From positions 57,350-121,349 of the forward strand of contig JAXHTS010000035.1 in the NCBI GenBank assembly GCA_034190085.1: a stretch of 64,000 bases of DNA, written 5' to 3'. Made by a program: the position numbers and the translations under genes. Below the pieces are notes generated by a model. It made no database searches, was not told the DNA's origin, and worked only from the letters and a program-made list of their open reading frames with translations. Within the stretch, counting starts at the first letter, position 1; each line of letters begins with the position of its first letter. Of this stretch, positions 30,387 to 39,568 are shown one piece after another. The stretch is from Spirochaetota bacterium. Lineage in GTDB: Bacteria; Spirochaetota; UBA4802; JAFGDQ01.

Positions 30387-32441
30387 TTATTGTGATTTCT
30401 TATAGCATATTAATCCACAATCGAGACATCTGTTTGCTTCTTTCTTTGCCATTTCTTCGGTTAGACCTATATTGATTTCAGTCTTCTCATACATTCTGGT
30501 AATCTCTCCATACTGAAAACCGATTTCGCTCTTTGGCATCATCTCCCTTGTTATGGCATCAACGTTTTCAATACCTTCAACATCCAATATTTCCATATCA
30601 GTTTTTATCATATTTTCTTGAGGTGTTAATTCCTTTTCATTAAGATAAAAATGCGTTGCTCTGGCAATCTTTCTTCCCCTGCCAATTGCTTTAACCACAG
30701 CCATGTTATCATTTATCATAGCATTCTCGCTAAGATTGAATATATCATCACTTTTATTATCAGGAAACATCTTGAAGGTCTCGAGTGTATGCCATCCTTT
30801 TGAATTGGTTGTTGATTTATTTTCTTCGTCGATTTTTTCTTTGACAAATACCAAGTCAGACAAACGTCCTGTAGCTACTATAATTGTGTCTACATCTCTT
30901 TTTTCGGTAGTTCCATCACTCTTTCTCAACCCAATCTGGGAGAGACGGTCCTCTTCACCAGTAAGGGAATTGACAACTGTTGAGAATAGGAATTTAATGC
31001 CTTCACTCTCAGCCTTCTCAATATCTATCTCCCTTGACAATAGATCCTCTCGTGTATAGGGATATATTATTGTGACACTGTCAGCTCCATTTTTTTTACA
31101 TATACTTGCTGCCTGTAGTGTGGAATTGCCACCGCCGATTATATATACACTCTTGCCTATTGATAGGCTTTCTCCCCTTGATGAGCTTACTAAAAAGTCC
31201 AAAAGCATGTATATACCCGGGATCGTCTCTTCAAGATCAATGTTGCCCCTGAGAATCTTACGGCTGTCTAATCCTCCACTTGAAAGCACAACCGCATCAT
31301 ATCCATCATTTAGAAGGGATGAAATTGTATAATCGTTTCCTAAGATCATATCCGTTTTCGCTTTAACACCTGCACTCAATATTCCATCAATTTCCCAGTC
31401 AATGATATGATCAGGTAATCTTGTTTTTGCAATTACACTTCTAACAATACCTCCAAGTTTTGATGTTGCTTCATAAATAGTTGGTTGATGTCCAAGACAA
31501 GCAAGATAATAAGCTGTTGTCAATCCCTGCGCCCCACCACCTACAATTGCGACTCTGTTCTCAGTTTCTGGAGCTTTATATGGATGTACTCTTTCTTTAT
31601 TATTCATCTCATAGTCAGCAACAAACCTTTTGAGGTTGTTAATTGCCACTGGCTCGTCTACAAAGTTACGACGACATTCAAACTCGCAAGGTGCTGGACA
31701 GATCCTACCAACTATCAATGGCAAAGGGTTTTTTTCCTTAATTATTCTGATAGCCTCTCTATAGTTTCCTAAAGTGATCTGCCTAATATAAGCCGGTATG
31801 TTTATACCAGTTGGGCATGTCCTCTGACATGGGGTAGTGCACTCATCATATCTATTCTCACCTATCATCCTGTTCGTGGTGGAGGTTAGCTTAATAATAT
31901 TCTTTGGACACAACTCTACGCATACTCCGCACCCTCTGCATTTATTTTGATCAACATAGGGTAATCCGTTCTCGCCCATAGAGAGAGCACCAAAGGGGCA
32001 TGCTCTTACGCATGTTGCCAAACCGAGACATCCGATTGGGCATTCCTTAGCGCCACCAGCGAATAGCATTGCAGCCCTACAGTCATTTACTCCATAATAG
32101 CTGTACTTTGTGTCAGCCTCCTCGATACTATACCTACAGCTGGAAGAAGCAATCTCTGGCTCTTTTATCTCTACCTTTACTCCCATAACCTCTGCAACTC
32201 GTAGGGAAATGTCAGGTCCCCCTGCTACGCATATATCTGGTCCAGCCTTTCCTGCTACAACCGCTGCCGCTGCTGCTGCACAACCCGCATAGCCACAACC
32301 ACCGCAGTTTGCTCCGAGTAGCGAATCCTCAACCTCTTCGATCTTAGGATCCTCCCATACATAGAATACCTTGGAGGCAATTGAGAGGCCAACAGCAGCC
32401 ACAAAGCCAAGGCTTATAAGAAATATGGTTGGTATTAGCAT
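30387..32441 (-). CDS. RnfB-GltD fusion, diverged copy
   Basis: 684 residues. Residues 1-200 are RnfB: membrane helix (1-25), the cluster motif ANCGGCGYAGC, then two ferredoxin clusters (CLGLATCVRAC, CRGCGVCVELC). Residues about 200-684 resemble glutamate-synthase small subunit/NfnB: N-terminal cysteines (CTTPCQRTCP, CPAPCEFECRR), an FAD fold (VGGGAQGLTTAYYLA) and a second dinucleotide fold (IIGGGNSTLQAA). Compared with its neighbour the FAD loop has AQG for PAG, and the NAD(P) loop reads YPYT where the other copy has YRRS, so nucleotide binding is changed or lost. It adjoins the intact copy and may be a structural or regulatory partner. Confidence 0.8.
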   Translation of the reverse strand: MLIPTIFLISLGFVAAVGLSIASKVFYVWEDPKIEEVEDSLLGANCGGCGYAGCAAAAAAVVAGKAGPDICVAGGPDISLRVAEVMGVKVEIKEPEIASSSCRYSIEEADTKYSYYGVNDCRAAMLFAGGAKECPIGCLGLATCVRACPFGALSMGENGLPYVDQNKCRGCGVCVELCPKNIIKLTSTTNRMIGENRYDECTTPCQRTCPTGINIPAYIRQITLGNYREAIRIIKEKNPLPLIVGRICPAPCEFECRRNFVDEPVAINNLKRFVADYEMNNKERVHPYKAPETENRVAIVGGGAQGLTTAYYLACLGHQPTIYEATSKLGGIVRSVIAKTRLPDHIIDWEIDGILSAGVKAKTDMILGNDYTISSLLNDGYDAVVLSSGGLDSRKILRGNIDLEETIPGIYMLLDFLVSSSRGESLSIGKSVYIIGGGNSTLQAASICKKNGADSVTIIYPYTREDLLSREIDIEKAESEGIKFLFSTVVNSLTGEEDRLSQIGLRKSDGTTEKRDVDTIIVATGRLSDLVFVKEKIDEENKSTTNSKGWHTLETFKMFPDNKSDDIFNLSENAMINDNMAVVKAIGRGRKIARATHFYLNEKELTPQENMIKTDMEILDVEGIENVDAITREMMPKSEIGFQYGEITRMYEKTEINIGLTEEMAKKEANRCLDCGLICYKKSQ

Positions 32442-32554
32442 GTCTTGAATCCCTTTTTATAGATTTCTGATTTTGCTGATCATTTTACAGCAAAGCTGCA
32501 AATTGTTATGTTTATATAATTATTAAAGACTTATCTTCTTGTATTTAAAATATG

Positions 32555-34630
32555 TTAAGCAATACGTTCTTCATCATCACGCCAATAGCAGGTGAGTCCG
32601 CATCTCAAACATCGCCTTGCCTCATTCAAAGCTTCTTCCTCGGTTATTGTTAGTTCTGCTTCCTGAAAGTTTGTGATGCGTTCATCCACAGGAAGTTCTG
32701 GCATTTCAACTCTCTTTTTTTTGATTATACCGTCAATTGCTTTGATTTCTGTTCCTGGTATACGTTTTTTCTGTAGATCTGTTTGTGGGATTAAGTCTTT
32801 ACCTGATACAAATAGATGTATTGCTCGCGCTGCTCTCCTGCCACCGCCTATAGCATCAACCACCAAAGCAGGACCAGTAAAGTAATCGCCTGCTGTAAAG
32901 AGATATGGAATATCTGTTTGACAAGTATCCTCATTGGCATCTATTGTTTTATAGCGTGTATATTGTATCTTTTCAAGTTTAGAACTCTCTTCAACATAAG
33001 AGACATCAACCTTTTGACCAATTGCAGCTATAATGGTGTCGACCTCAAGGGTGGTCTCTGAACCAGGTATCTCAACTGGTCTTCTCCTTCCTGATTCATC
33101 GGGTTCACCGAGTTCCATTTTAATGTATTCCAGCTTACTTGCAACCCCTTGATCATTTCCAATAACACGTGTGGGTGCTGCCAGAAAGTGAAAATTTATA
33201 CCCTCTTCCTCGGCTGCGATAATCTCTACCTCATTTGCCGGCATCTCCTTTCGGCTGCGTCGATAGAGTAGGGTTACATCAGCGCCCAGTCTCTTAGAGG
33301 TTCGAGCTGCGTCAATGGCAGTGTTCCCACCACCTACTACGACTACACGTTTGCCCACATCTACATCGATTCCAAGGTCCCTTTGTCTTAGGAAGTCTAT
33401 TCCACCCCATACGCCCTCCATATCCTCACCCTCACAACGCATGTCTGAACTTATCCATGCGCCCGCTGCCAGGAATATTGCCTTATATCCTGATGAGAGT
33501 AGGAAACCAGTGTCAAAATCTTCCCCAAAACGCGCGTTGGTTCTCGCTTCAATTCCGAGATCGAGTATTCCCTTAATCTCCCAATCTAAAATTGCCTTTG
33601 GCAATCTGTATTCTGGAATGCCATAGCGAAGCATCCCACCCAGATTAGGCATTGATTCAAAAATAGTAATATCATGACCAAGTCTGCGTAAAAAATAGGC
33701 ACAGCTCAATCCCGCTGGACCGCCCCCTATCACAGCTATTTTATGACCGGTATTTGGGGCTAATGAAATCTCTATCCTTTTGCCGGATTTCATCTCCCAA
33801 TCAGCAACAAATCGCTTTAACATGTTTATGGCTACTGGATCATCCTGGCCGCTTTCCCCACGCCTACACCAATCCTCACATGGGTGAGGGCAGATGCGAC
33901 CGCAAGTAAGTATAAGAGGATTTCGTTCTTTTAGAACTTGTACAGCCTTCTCATAATCTCCATAGCGAATGGCATCGATATAAGAAGGAATATCAATTTG
34001 TGCGGGGCATCGCTGTCTACAGGGGGCCAGGCATTCATCATTTGTGTTTAGGTGTAATAGCTTGGTTGACGTCTGCACTAAGGAGATGATCCCTTTAGGG
34101 CACGTCTTTACACAGGACCCACAGGATACGCATTTATCTGGATTAAAGACAGGCACACCTAATTTGCCCATTTCAATAGCGCCAAACTGGCATACCTTTA
34201 TGCAATTGCCAAATCCAAGGCAACCCACCTCGCATTCCTTGTCTCCACCAGCATATAAGTAGGCAGCCCTGCAATCGTTTATACCGTTGTAAGTAAATCT
34301 ATCCTCAGCTCTTTCTCCACCAAGACAATACATCTTGGCCAACTCTGGCTCACCGATCTCAACGGTGACTCCCATTATTTCAGCGACTCTGTTGGCTATA
34401 TCAGGCCCGCCAGCAATGCATACATTGGCTGATGCCTCACCGCTTACAATTGCTACCGCTGCAGCTGAACATCCAGCATAACCACAGCCTCCACAATTTG
34501 CGCCAAGAAGGGCTTCTTCTACCTCAACGATTTTGGGATCTTCCCATACATAAAAGAGCCTTGAGGCTATAGACAAACCAACCGCAGCTGCCATGCCTAA
34601 AGTTAGTAAAAATATAGTAGGTATTATCAT
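32555..34630 (-). CDS. RnfB-GltD fusion, intact nucleotide sites
   Basis: 691 residues. N-terminal RnfB (helix about 1-20, ANCGGCGYAGC at 45-54, ferredoxin clusters CLGFGNCIKVC and CVSCGSCVKTC), continuing into a full GltD/NfnB-like oxidoreductase: CLAPCRQRCPAQIDIPSYI, CGRICPHPCEDWCRR, FAD loop IGGGPAGLSCAYFLRRLGH, and NAD(P) loop VVGGGNTAIDAARTSKRLGA with YRRSRKEMPA, where the arginines fit NADPH phosphate binding. In Rnf, RnfB takes electrons from ferredoxin; here it carries its own flavin and NAD(P) site. It follows rnfA by 23 bases, the normal rnfB position in some Rnf operons. Confidence 0.88.
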   Translation of the reverse strand: MIIPTIFLLTLGMAAAVGLSIASRLFYVWEDPKIVEVEEALLGANCGGCGYAGCSAAAVAIVSGEASANVCIAGGPDIANRVAEIMGVTVEIGEPELAKMYCLGGERAEDRFTYNGINDCRAAYLYAGGDKECEVGCLGFGNCIKVCQFGAIEMGKLGVPVFNPDKCVSCGSCVKTCPKGIISLVQTSTKLLHLNTNDECLAPCRQRCPAQIDIPSYIDAIRYGDYEKAVQVLKERNPLILTCGRICPHPCEDWCRRGESGQDDPVAINMLKRFVADWEMKSGKRIEISLAPNTGHKIAVIGGGPAGLSCAYFLRRLGHDITIFESMPNLGGMLRYGIPEYRLPKAILDWEIKGILDLGIEARTNARFGEDFDTGFLLSSGYKAIFLAAGAWISSDMRCEGEDMEGVWGGIDFLRQRDLGIDVDVGKRVVVVGGGNTAIDAARTSKRLGADVTLLYRRSRKEMPANEVEIIAAEEEGINFHFLAAPTRVIGNDQGVASKLEYIKMELGEPDESGRRRPVEIPGSETTLEVDTIIAAIGQKVDVSYVEESSKLEKIQYTRYKTIDANEDTCQTDIPYLFTAGDYFTGPALVVDAIGGGRRAARAIHLFVSGKDLIPQTDLQKKRIPGTEIKAIDGIIKKKRVEMPELPVDERITNFQEAELTITEEEALNEARRCLRCGLTCYWRDDEERIA

Positions 34631-34653
34631 AAGTAAAAATTTATAGTTAGTTT

Positions 34654-35244
34654 TTATAGTGCCTTGAGAGCGCTGTCAACACCGACAAATCCGAAGAATG
34701 CTAGCGCCATGAGGCCTGCTGATATCAATGCAATGCCTGTACCCTGAAGGGGTTTAGGGATGTTTGATATTTCAAATCTCTCCCTTAAGCCTGCGAGCAT
34801 AATGAGTGCAAGGGTAAAACCAATAGCAGAAGCAAAGGAAAAGATTAACATTTCAATAAAATCGTGATCTTTTTTTATATTCATAATAGCAACACCAAGA
34901 ACTGCGCAGTTTGTAGTGATAAGCGGCAGGAATATACCAAGAGCCTGATATAGTGGTGGGACTGATTTCTTTAAGAACATCTCTACGAGCTGAACTAATG
35001 ATGCAATAACAAGAATAAAGATAATTGTCTGTAGATATACAATATCAAGCGGTTCCAATGCATATTTCTGAACAATCCAGGTGATTAATCCTGCAAGGGT
35101 TAAGATAAATATTACCGCCATTCCCATTCCTATTGCAGTATCCATCTTTTTAGAAACCCCAACAAAGGGACAATTGCCAAGATATTCTGCAAGTAAAATA
35201 TTCTTAACTAAAACAGCGCTGATTATGAGTACTATATATTCCAT
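34654..35244 (-). CDS. rnfA: RnfA, membrane subunit of Rnf complex
   Basis: 196 residues, six membrane helices, with the family phrases LVKNILLAEYLGNCPFVGVSKK and TNCAVLGVAI. Together with RnfE it forms the ion-translocating core that is placed in inverted topologies and holds an Fe-S centre between the conserved cysteines (here in GNCPFVG and TNCAVLG). Couples electron transfer to Na+ or H+ movement across the inner membrane. Between rnfE and the first RnfB fusion; gaps of 23 and 70 bases suggest one transcript. Confidence 0.95.
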   Translation of the reverse strand: MEYIVLIISAVLVKNILLAEYLGNCPFVGVSKKMDTAIGMGMAVIFILTLAGLITWIVQKYALEPLDIVYLQTIIFILVIASLVQLVEMFLKKSVPPLYQALGIFLPLITTNCAVLGVAIMNIKKDHDFIEMLIFSFASAIGFTLALIMLAGLRERFEISNIPKPLQGTGIALISAGLMALAFFGFVGVDSALKAL

Positions 35245-35314
35245 CCTATCCTCTCTCTATACTAATGAGTTGCTAAATGATGATCTATTTGGTGACCTAT
35301 ACGTGAATTTATCA

Positions 35315-35899
35315 CTACTCACTTACAACATTCATAAGCCCTAGAAGTACGCCAAGGCATACAAAGGCGCCTGGAGCCTCAACCATAAAGTTGAATGGTT
35401 GAAAAGCGTCCCCCATAATATTCAAACCAAAAAGTGTACCCTTTCCTAATACCTCACGAAGAGCACCCAGAACAGTGAGGGATATTGTAAATCCCAATCC
35501 CATTCCTAAACCATCGGCTGCTGAGTTTATGACCGGATTTTTTGATGCAAAGGCCTCAGCCCTCCCGAGTATAATACAATTAACTACTATTAATGGAATG
35601 AATATTCCAAGCTGTTCATAGAGTGAATAAACATATGCCTGCATTGTAAGCTCAACAATTACTACAAAGGTGGCAATAATTACTATGTAACTCGCTATTC
35701 GTACCTTCTTAGGAATTATATTACGAAGTGATGATACAATTATATTTGAGCAAAGGAGCACAAATGTTGCAGCAATACCCATTCCTAAACCATTATCCGC
35801 AGACTTAGTTACTGCAAGTGTTGGACAGAGACCTAATACCAGCCTGAATGGTGGTATCTCATTCCATAATCCCCTTGTAAAATCCTTTATAAGAGACAT
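35315..35899 (-). CDS. rnfE: RnfE, membrane subunit of Rnf complex
   Basis: 194 residues with six predicted helices. LWNEIPPFRLVLGLCPTLAVTKSADNGLGMG and VVNCIILGRAEAFASKNP are hallmark RnfE regions, each with a conserved Cys (GLCPTL and VNCIIL). Homologous to RnfA; the pair sits in opposite orientations in the membrane. Starts 23 bases after the rnfG stop. Nothing unusual in its sequence. Confidence 0.95.
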   Translation of the reverse strand: MSLIKDFTRGLWNEIPPFRLVLGLCPTLAVTKSADNGLGMGIAATFVLLCSNIIVSSLRNIIPKKVRIASYIVIIATFVVIVELTMQAYVYSLYEQLGIFIPLIVVNCIILGRAEAFASKNPVINSAADGLGMGLGFTISLTVLGALREVLGKGTLFGLNIMGDAFQPFNFMVEAPGAFVCLGVLLGLMNVVSE

Positions 35900-35922
35900 T
35901 ATTAACTCCTAATTATAGTGAT

Positions 35923-36492
35923 TTATTTCATTTTAGATTTAATTTCCTCAAACAATCCAACTCCATTACGTACTGCTGTACACACGCCCCTTGAAGAAAT
36001 CGTTGCGCCGGTTATAGCATCTATTACACCGCCATCACTCTTTATCTTGAAATTATCCTTTATGGATTTTCCTTTAAAATTATCCGCATAAGCATTATCG
36101 TCCTTTACTTTTGAACCAACTCCAGGGGTTTCCTTGTGAGTCGTAACACCAATTCCAGCTAATGTATTTGTATTTAGATCAAATCCTACGATAACGCCAA
36201 TGTCGCCACCAAAACCTCCAGCGCTCATCTCATAGGCGACCCCCCAGGGTTCATTATCCTTTTTGCCTACGAATACCACCATCTCCTCTTCGCCAAGGGT
36301 GATCTTTTTTCGATCCTTAATAAGATCATTTGTGGAGCCTGCAAGCACCTTGTTTACTGCCGGCCCCTTTACATTCAATAAGACCTGCTCTTCGATACGC
36401 TCTTCAGTTTGCGCTTTAACCATTGCCAATAAAAAACCACAAACACCGCATATCACTGATAATACAACGATCATTTTAATGATTTCTTTCAT
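35923..36492 (-). CDS. rnfG: RnfG, FMN-carrying subunit
   Basis: 189 residues from the ATG at 36492, which has AAAGGAT about 8 bases upstream; a longer reading from 36546 would overlap rnfD. One membrane helix (about 5-25), then a periplasmic FMN-binding domain. DAITGATISS carries the flavinylation motif, with Thr164 as the expected covalent FMN site. The THKETPGVGSKV stretch is also conserved. It passes electrons on the outer face of the membrane between RnfC/D and the other subunits. Confidence 0.94.
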   Translation of the reverse strand: MKEIIKMIVVLSVICGVCGFLLAMVKAQTEERIEEQVLLNVKGPAVNKVLAGSTNDLIKDRKKITLGEEEMVVFVGKKDNEPWGVAYEMSAGGFGGDIGVIVGFDLNTNTLAGIGVTTHKETPGVGSKVKDDNAYADNFKGKSIKDNFKIKSDGGVIDAITGATISSRGVCTAVRNGVGLFEEIKSKMK

Positions 36493-36505
36493 ATGACTAT
36501 ATCCT

Positions 36506-37477
36506 TTACTCTTTTTTGCCTGGTATTTTTGGGGTGATCTTATCAACTAGAGGATTAAAGATATTCATAATTAGTATCGCAAATACAACACCGTCAGGAT
36601 AAACGCTCCAAATCCTGAATATTACAATAAGGAAACCACATGAAATCCCATAGACAATCATGGCAATTTTATTTGCTGGTGAGCTTGAATAATCAGTTGC
36701 TAAAAAGAATGCTCCAATCATCACATTACCAGTCAATAAATGGAAGATGGGACCTGCATACTTAGTTGAATCAGTGAGATGAAAGAGGGTTGAAAAGATT
36801 ATCACTCCAATCAGGAAGGATAAGGAAAGCCTCCAAGGTATAACCCCCCTTATCATAAGGAATACACCGCCGATTATAATCCATAGTATGGCTGATGCTC
36901 CCATTCCGCCAGCCTGCTTGCCCATTAACAGGTCTGATGTTTGAATATTACTCACACCAGATGCGCCTAATCTCTTTAAAACTGAGAGAGGGTACTCCAT
37001 GGAGACTCCAAGATCGTAATTTATCATGGCCAGATCGAAATTCATAAGGTCTGCCCATGATATTCGGAGTACTGCCCATCCAATAAGCACAGGAGCGAAT
37101 GGATTTGACCCAGTACCGCCAAAGAGTTCCTTGCCTATAAGAATCGAAATAAAGCATCCAATAATAACCAACCACCAGGGCACGCTTGGTGGGATTATCA
37201 ATGCAAACAATAATCCTATTAAAATGGCATTACCATCAGTTATTGTTGCTGATTTTTTGAATAATTTTTGAATAATCCATTCCGATGCCATAGCGCTCGA
37301 TATGGCCACTGCCATAACCCTTATCGCATGAAATCCGAAATAATAGACTGCTGAAATGACTGCAGGGAGAAGCGCTATTAAGATGGTATAGTATAGATGT
37401 GAAACTTTTTCGCCACAATGAATATGCGGCGATGGAGAAACTACTAACTTTTGAGAAGCTGTTGCTTGTGTTGTCAT
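36506..37477 (-). CDS. rnfD: RnfD, membrane subunit
   Basis: 323 residues, eight to nine helices, with SPHIHCGEKVSHLYYTILIALLP and the late FRIWSVYPDGVVFAILIMNIFNPLVD typical of RnfD/NqrB. Start codon overlaps the rnfC stop (ATGA), so translation is coupled. I could not identify the usual flavinylation Thr motif with confidence; GMGASA near residue 200 is a possible counterpart with Ser, so the covalent FMN of other RnfD proteins may be absent. Part of the ion pump. Confidence 0.93.
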   Translation of the reverse strand: MTTQATASQKLVVSPSPHIHCGEKVSHLYYTILIALLPAVISAVYYFGFHAIRVMAVAISSAMASEWIIQKLFKKSATITDGNAILIGLLFALIIPPSVPWWLVIIGCFISILIGKELFGGTGSNPFAPVLIGWAVLRISWADLMNFDLAMINYDLGVSMEYPLSVLKRLGASGVSNIQTSDLLMGKQAGGMGASAILWIIIGGVFLMIRGVIPWRLSLSFLIGVIIFSTLFHLTDSTKYAGPIFHLLTGNVMIGAFFLATDYSSSPANKIAMIVYGISCGFLIVIFRIWSVYPDGVVFAILIMNIFNPLVDKITPKIPGKKE

Positions 37478-38706
37478 TGTGTACTCTCTTCCTCTTCCTT
37501 ATTCTTCAATTCCTTTATTTCATGTTTGGCAAACTGTATATATTGTACAAGAGGCCTACCGGCAGGACATACATATGCGCAAAGACCACACTCAATGCAA
37601 TAATCAATATCTAACTCCTCACATCTCTCGAATAATGAGAATTCAGAATATCTACCCAAAAGATTGATCTGGAGATTATAGGGACAAGCATCCACACATT
37701 TTCCGCAATTAATACATGTTATATTAGCGATAGGGGCTACTTCTTCACTATCCTGAATATAAATGGCTTCGGTTTTATGGGTAACCGGAAAATCCGCAAG
37801 ATATGTGACCTCGCCCAGCATTGGCCCGCCTAATATTAACTTATCATTATCTTGGATGGCAATGTTATTTGATTCAAGAACGACTGATATTGGTGTGCCG
37901 ATCCTTACACGTAAATTCTTAAGGGCTTTGCCTCCCTTATCTATTAGTGTAATAACCTTATGAACCGGAGGTTTTCCACTTTTAAGTGACTCAACGATTG
38001 AGTTCAATAATTCAACACTATAAACTGAGGAATTATCAATTTCGCCATCGGTTAACACTAACCTGGGGAGCATGTCGGACATCCCATTGGGATGGACAGG
38101 ATTAACCGCTGTTATCTCTGTGCCTATAGAGAGGCCTGATATGTTATTGGGAATGGCCAAAACTGCCCTCTTAGCTCCAGTTATCTTCTTTAAAAGCTCA
38201 ACACCCTCTTTGATGTTCTCGTGCTTTTCCCTGAGAATCTGTTGGTTTTTAGAAACAAGCAAATCAGAGTCAAGCCCATTTATTATTATTGTATCAATCC
38301 TTTTATCATTAGAAATACCAAGATCAAAACCGAGTTCCTTTAATTTAGCCTGTGCTTCCTCTGAACTCTTGTTTGATAAATCCTCTCCTTCATTTAAAGA
38401 AGAATCCCATTCATCACTACCTGATGTTTCAATCGTTATTGCTGTAAACTCCTTTCCATCAGTCCACTTGATTGTAGATATTTCCGTGATGGTACCTGTG
38501 ACAGGGGAGAACATTCCCGTCTCTATGCTGCATGACTCCAACTTTTTTCCACTTTTTAGCTTATCGCCTACCTCTAACGTTATTGGATCTTCGCTGCTTT
38601 GTAGAATAATAGACTTTTGGGGGAGTGAACACTCTTCAATGGGTAGATTGTCATCTGAATAGATTAGCTTTGGTGGCAGAATGCCGAATATTGTTCTTAA
38701 ATTCAT
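37474..38706 (-). CDS. rnfC: RnfC, variant without the NADH/FMN loop
   Basis: 410 residues. Recognisable as RnfC from the N-terminal biotinyl-like part (GMFSPVTGTITEI), NPVHPNGMSDMLPRLV, LGGPMLGEVTYLADFPV and the C-terminal clusters CINCGKCVDACPYN and CIECGLCAYVCPAG. Where other RnfC proteins have a Gly-rich GxGGAxFPT FMN/NADH loop followed by NGAECEP, this one reads LKELGFDLGISNDKR and then IINGLDSDLL (residues about 122-150). The pyridine-nucleotide site is therefore absent, although both [4Fe-4S] sites are kept. First rnf gene after the cytochrome gene. Confidence 0.9.
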   Translation of the reverse strand: MNLRTIFGILPPKLIYSDDNLPIEECSLPQKSIILQSSEDPITLEVGDKLKSGKKLESCSIETGMFSPVTGTITEISTIKWTDGKEFTAITIETSGSDEWDSSLNEGEDLSNKSSEEAQAKLKELGFDLGISNDKRIDTIIINGLDSDLLVSKNQQILREKHENIKEGVELLKKITGAKRAVLAIPNNISGLSIGTEITAVNPVHPNGMSDMLPRLVLTDGEIDNSSVYSVELLNSIVESLKSGKPPVHKVITLIDKGGKALKNLRVRIGTPISVVLESNNIAIQDNDKLILGGPMLGEVTYLADFPVTHKTEAIYIQDSEEVAPIANITCINCGKCVDACPYNLQINLLGRYSEFSLFERCEELDIDYCIECGLCAYVCPAGRPLVQYIQFAKHEIKELKNKEEEESTQ

Positions 38707-38765
38707 GTTATCTTCCTAAATCCGTTTTTTTCTAATCTATGTAAATTACTAAAAATTTGCTGATA

Positions 38766-39161
38766 TTATTGACGGTGACAAAGACTGCATTCGCCTGCGT
38801 CCATCCCCTGTTTGTTATGACATTCTATACAGTTGTTGCCGATGCATTGCTTATGAACAGGGGCATCCTCACATATTGCATCACATTCTTTTCCAGGACC
38901 ATGACAACTTCTACAGTTTTTTTCATTAGCCTTTGTCTCATCATCAATGTCGTGATGGCATTCTATGCATTTTATTCCATACTCATTCTCTGAAAGGTGG
39001 GCTCGATGATCAAAAATCACTGCTCCACCCTTTGTTTTAAAGAGTACTCTTATGGGTGATTCTGAACTCTGAAGGGAATATCCTATAATTCCTATTATAG
39101 CGAGTATTATGATGAAGGCTAAAGCTAATTTTTCTCCATATTTTTCAGTCATATTCAGCAT
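38766..39161 (-). CDS. Membrane-anchored tetrahaem cytochrome c
   Basis: 131 residues: one membrane helix (about 12-29), then a periplasmic domain with four CxxCH motifs (Cys65, Cys83, Cys111, Cys125) and extra histidines (DHRAH, CHH) as in class III/c7 cytochromes. Three further cysteines (93, 97, 106) are not in haem motifs. It is the first gene of the Rnf operon, 59 bases before rnfC. In Methanosarcina, a multihaem cytochrome associates with Rnf and passes electrons to another carrier; a similar side-branch is the likely role here, inferred from position. Confidence 0.9.
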   Translation of the reverse strand: MLNMTEKYGEKLALAFIIILAIIGIIGYSLQSSESPIRVLFKTKGGAVIFDHRAHLSENEYGIKCIECHHDIDDETKANEKNCRSCHGPGKECDAICEDAPVHKQCIGNNCIECHNKQGMDAGECSLCHRQ

Positions 39162-39568
39162 CCATATTCATATTTGTATTATTAAAAAAATATTGATTGA
39201 TAAGCACAAAAAACAATAGAAATTACATGGAAGATTGAGTCAAGGAAAAATTATAAATATTTTATAATTTTTGTAATTGTTCAACAATATTAAAAAATGA
39301 TAAAAAATACAAAATTGTATAATTAGTAGAACTTTATTAAAAAGCTCCATTTTTTAGTAAACTATGAGATGCTTAAGGGGGCCGGAATTCAAATTTGAGG
39401 TGCAACACAGCCCATTAAAAATCCTAATTGATAAAACAGGAAAAACATTATTGAATACAATTTTGAAGTTGCATAAAAATTAGAAGTTGTTTTTCAATTT
39501 ACAAAATTCCCACTAATATTAAAATCAAGATGATCAATAATTGAAGGGGAGGGGGGAGTAGAGCGATA
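39162..39568. other. 407-bp divergent intergenic region
   Basis: AT-rich spacer between the cytochrome/Rnf operon and the transporter gene, so promoters of both should lie here. At 39384-39410 lies ggaattcaaatttgaggtg followed by caacacag, similar (21 of 27 bases) to 59464-59490, possibly a solitary transposon end. No gene seen; a strong ribosome site (GGGAGTAGAG) precedes the next ATG. Confidence 0.45.
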
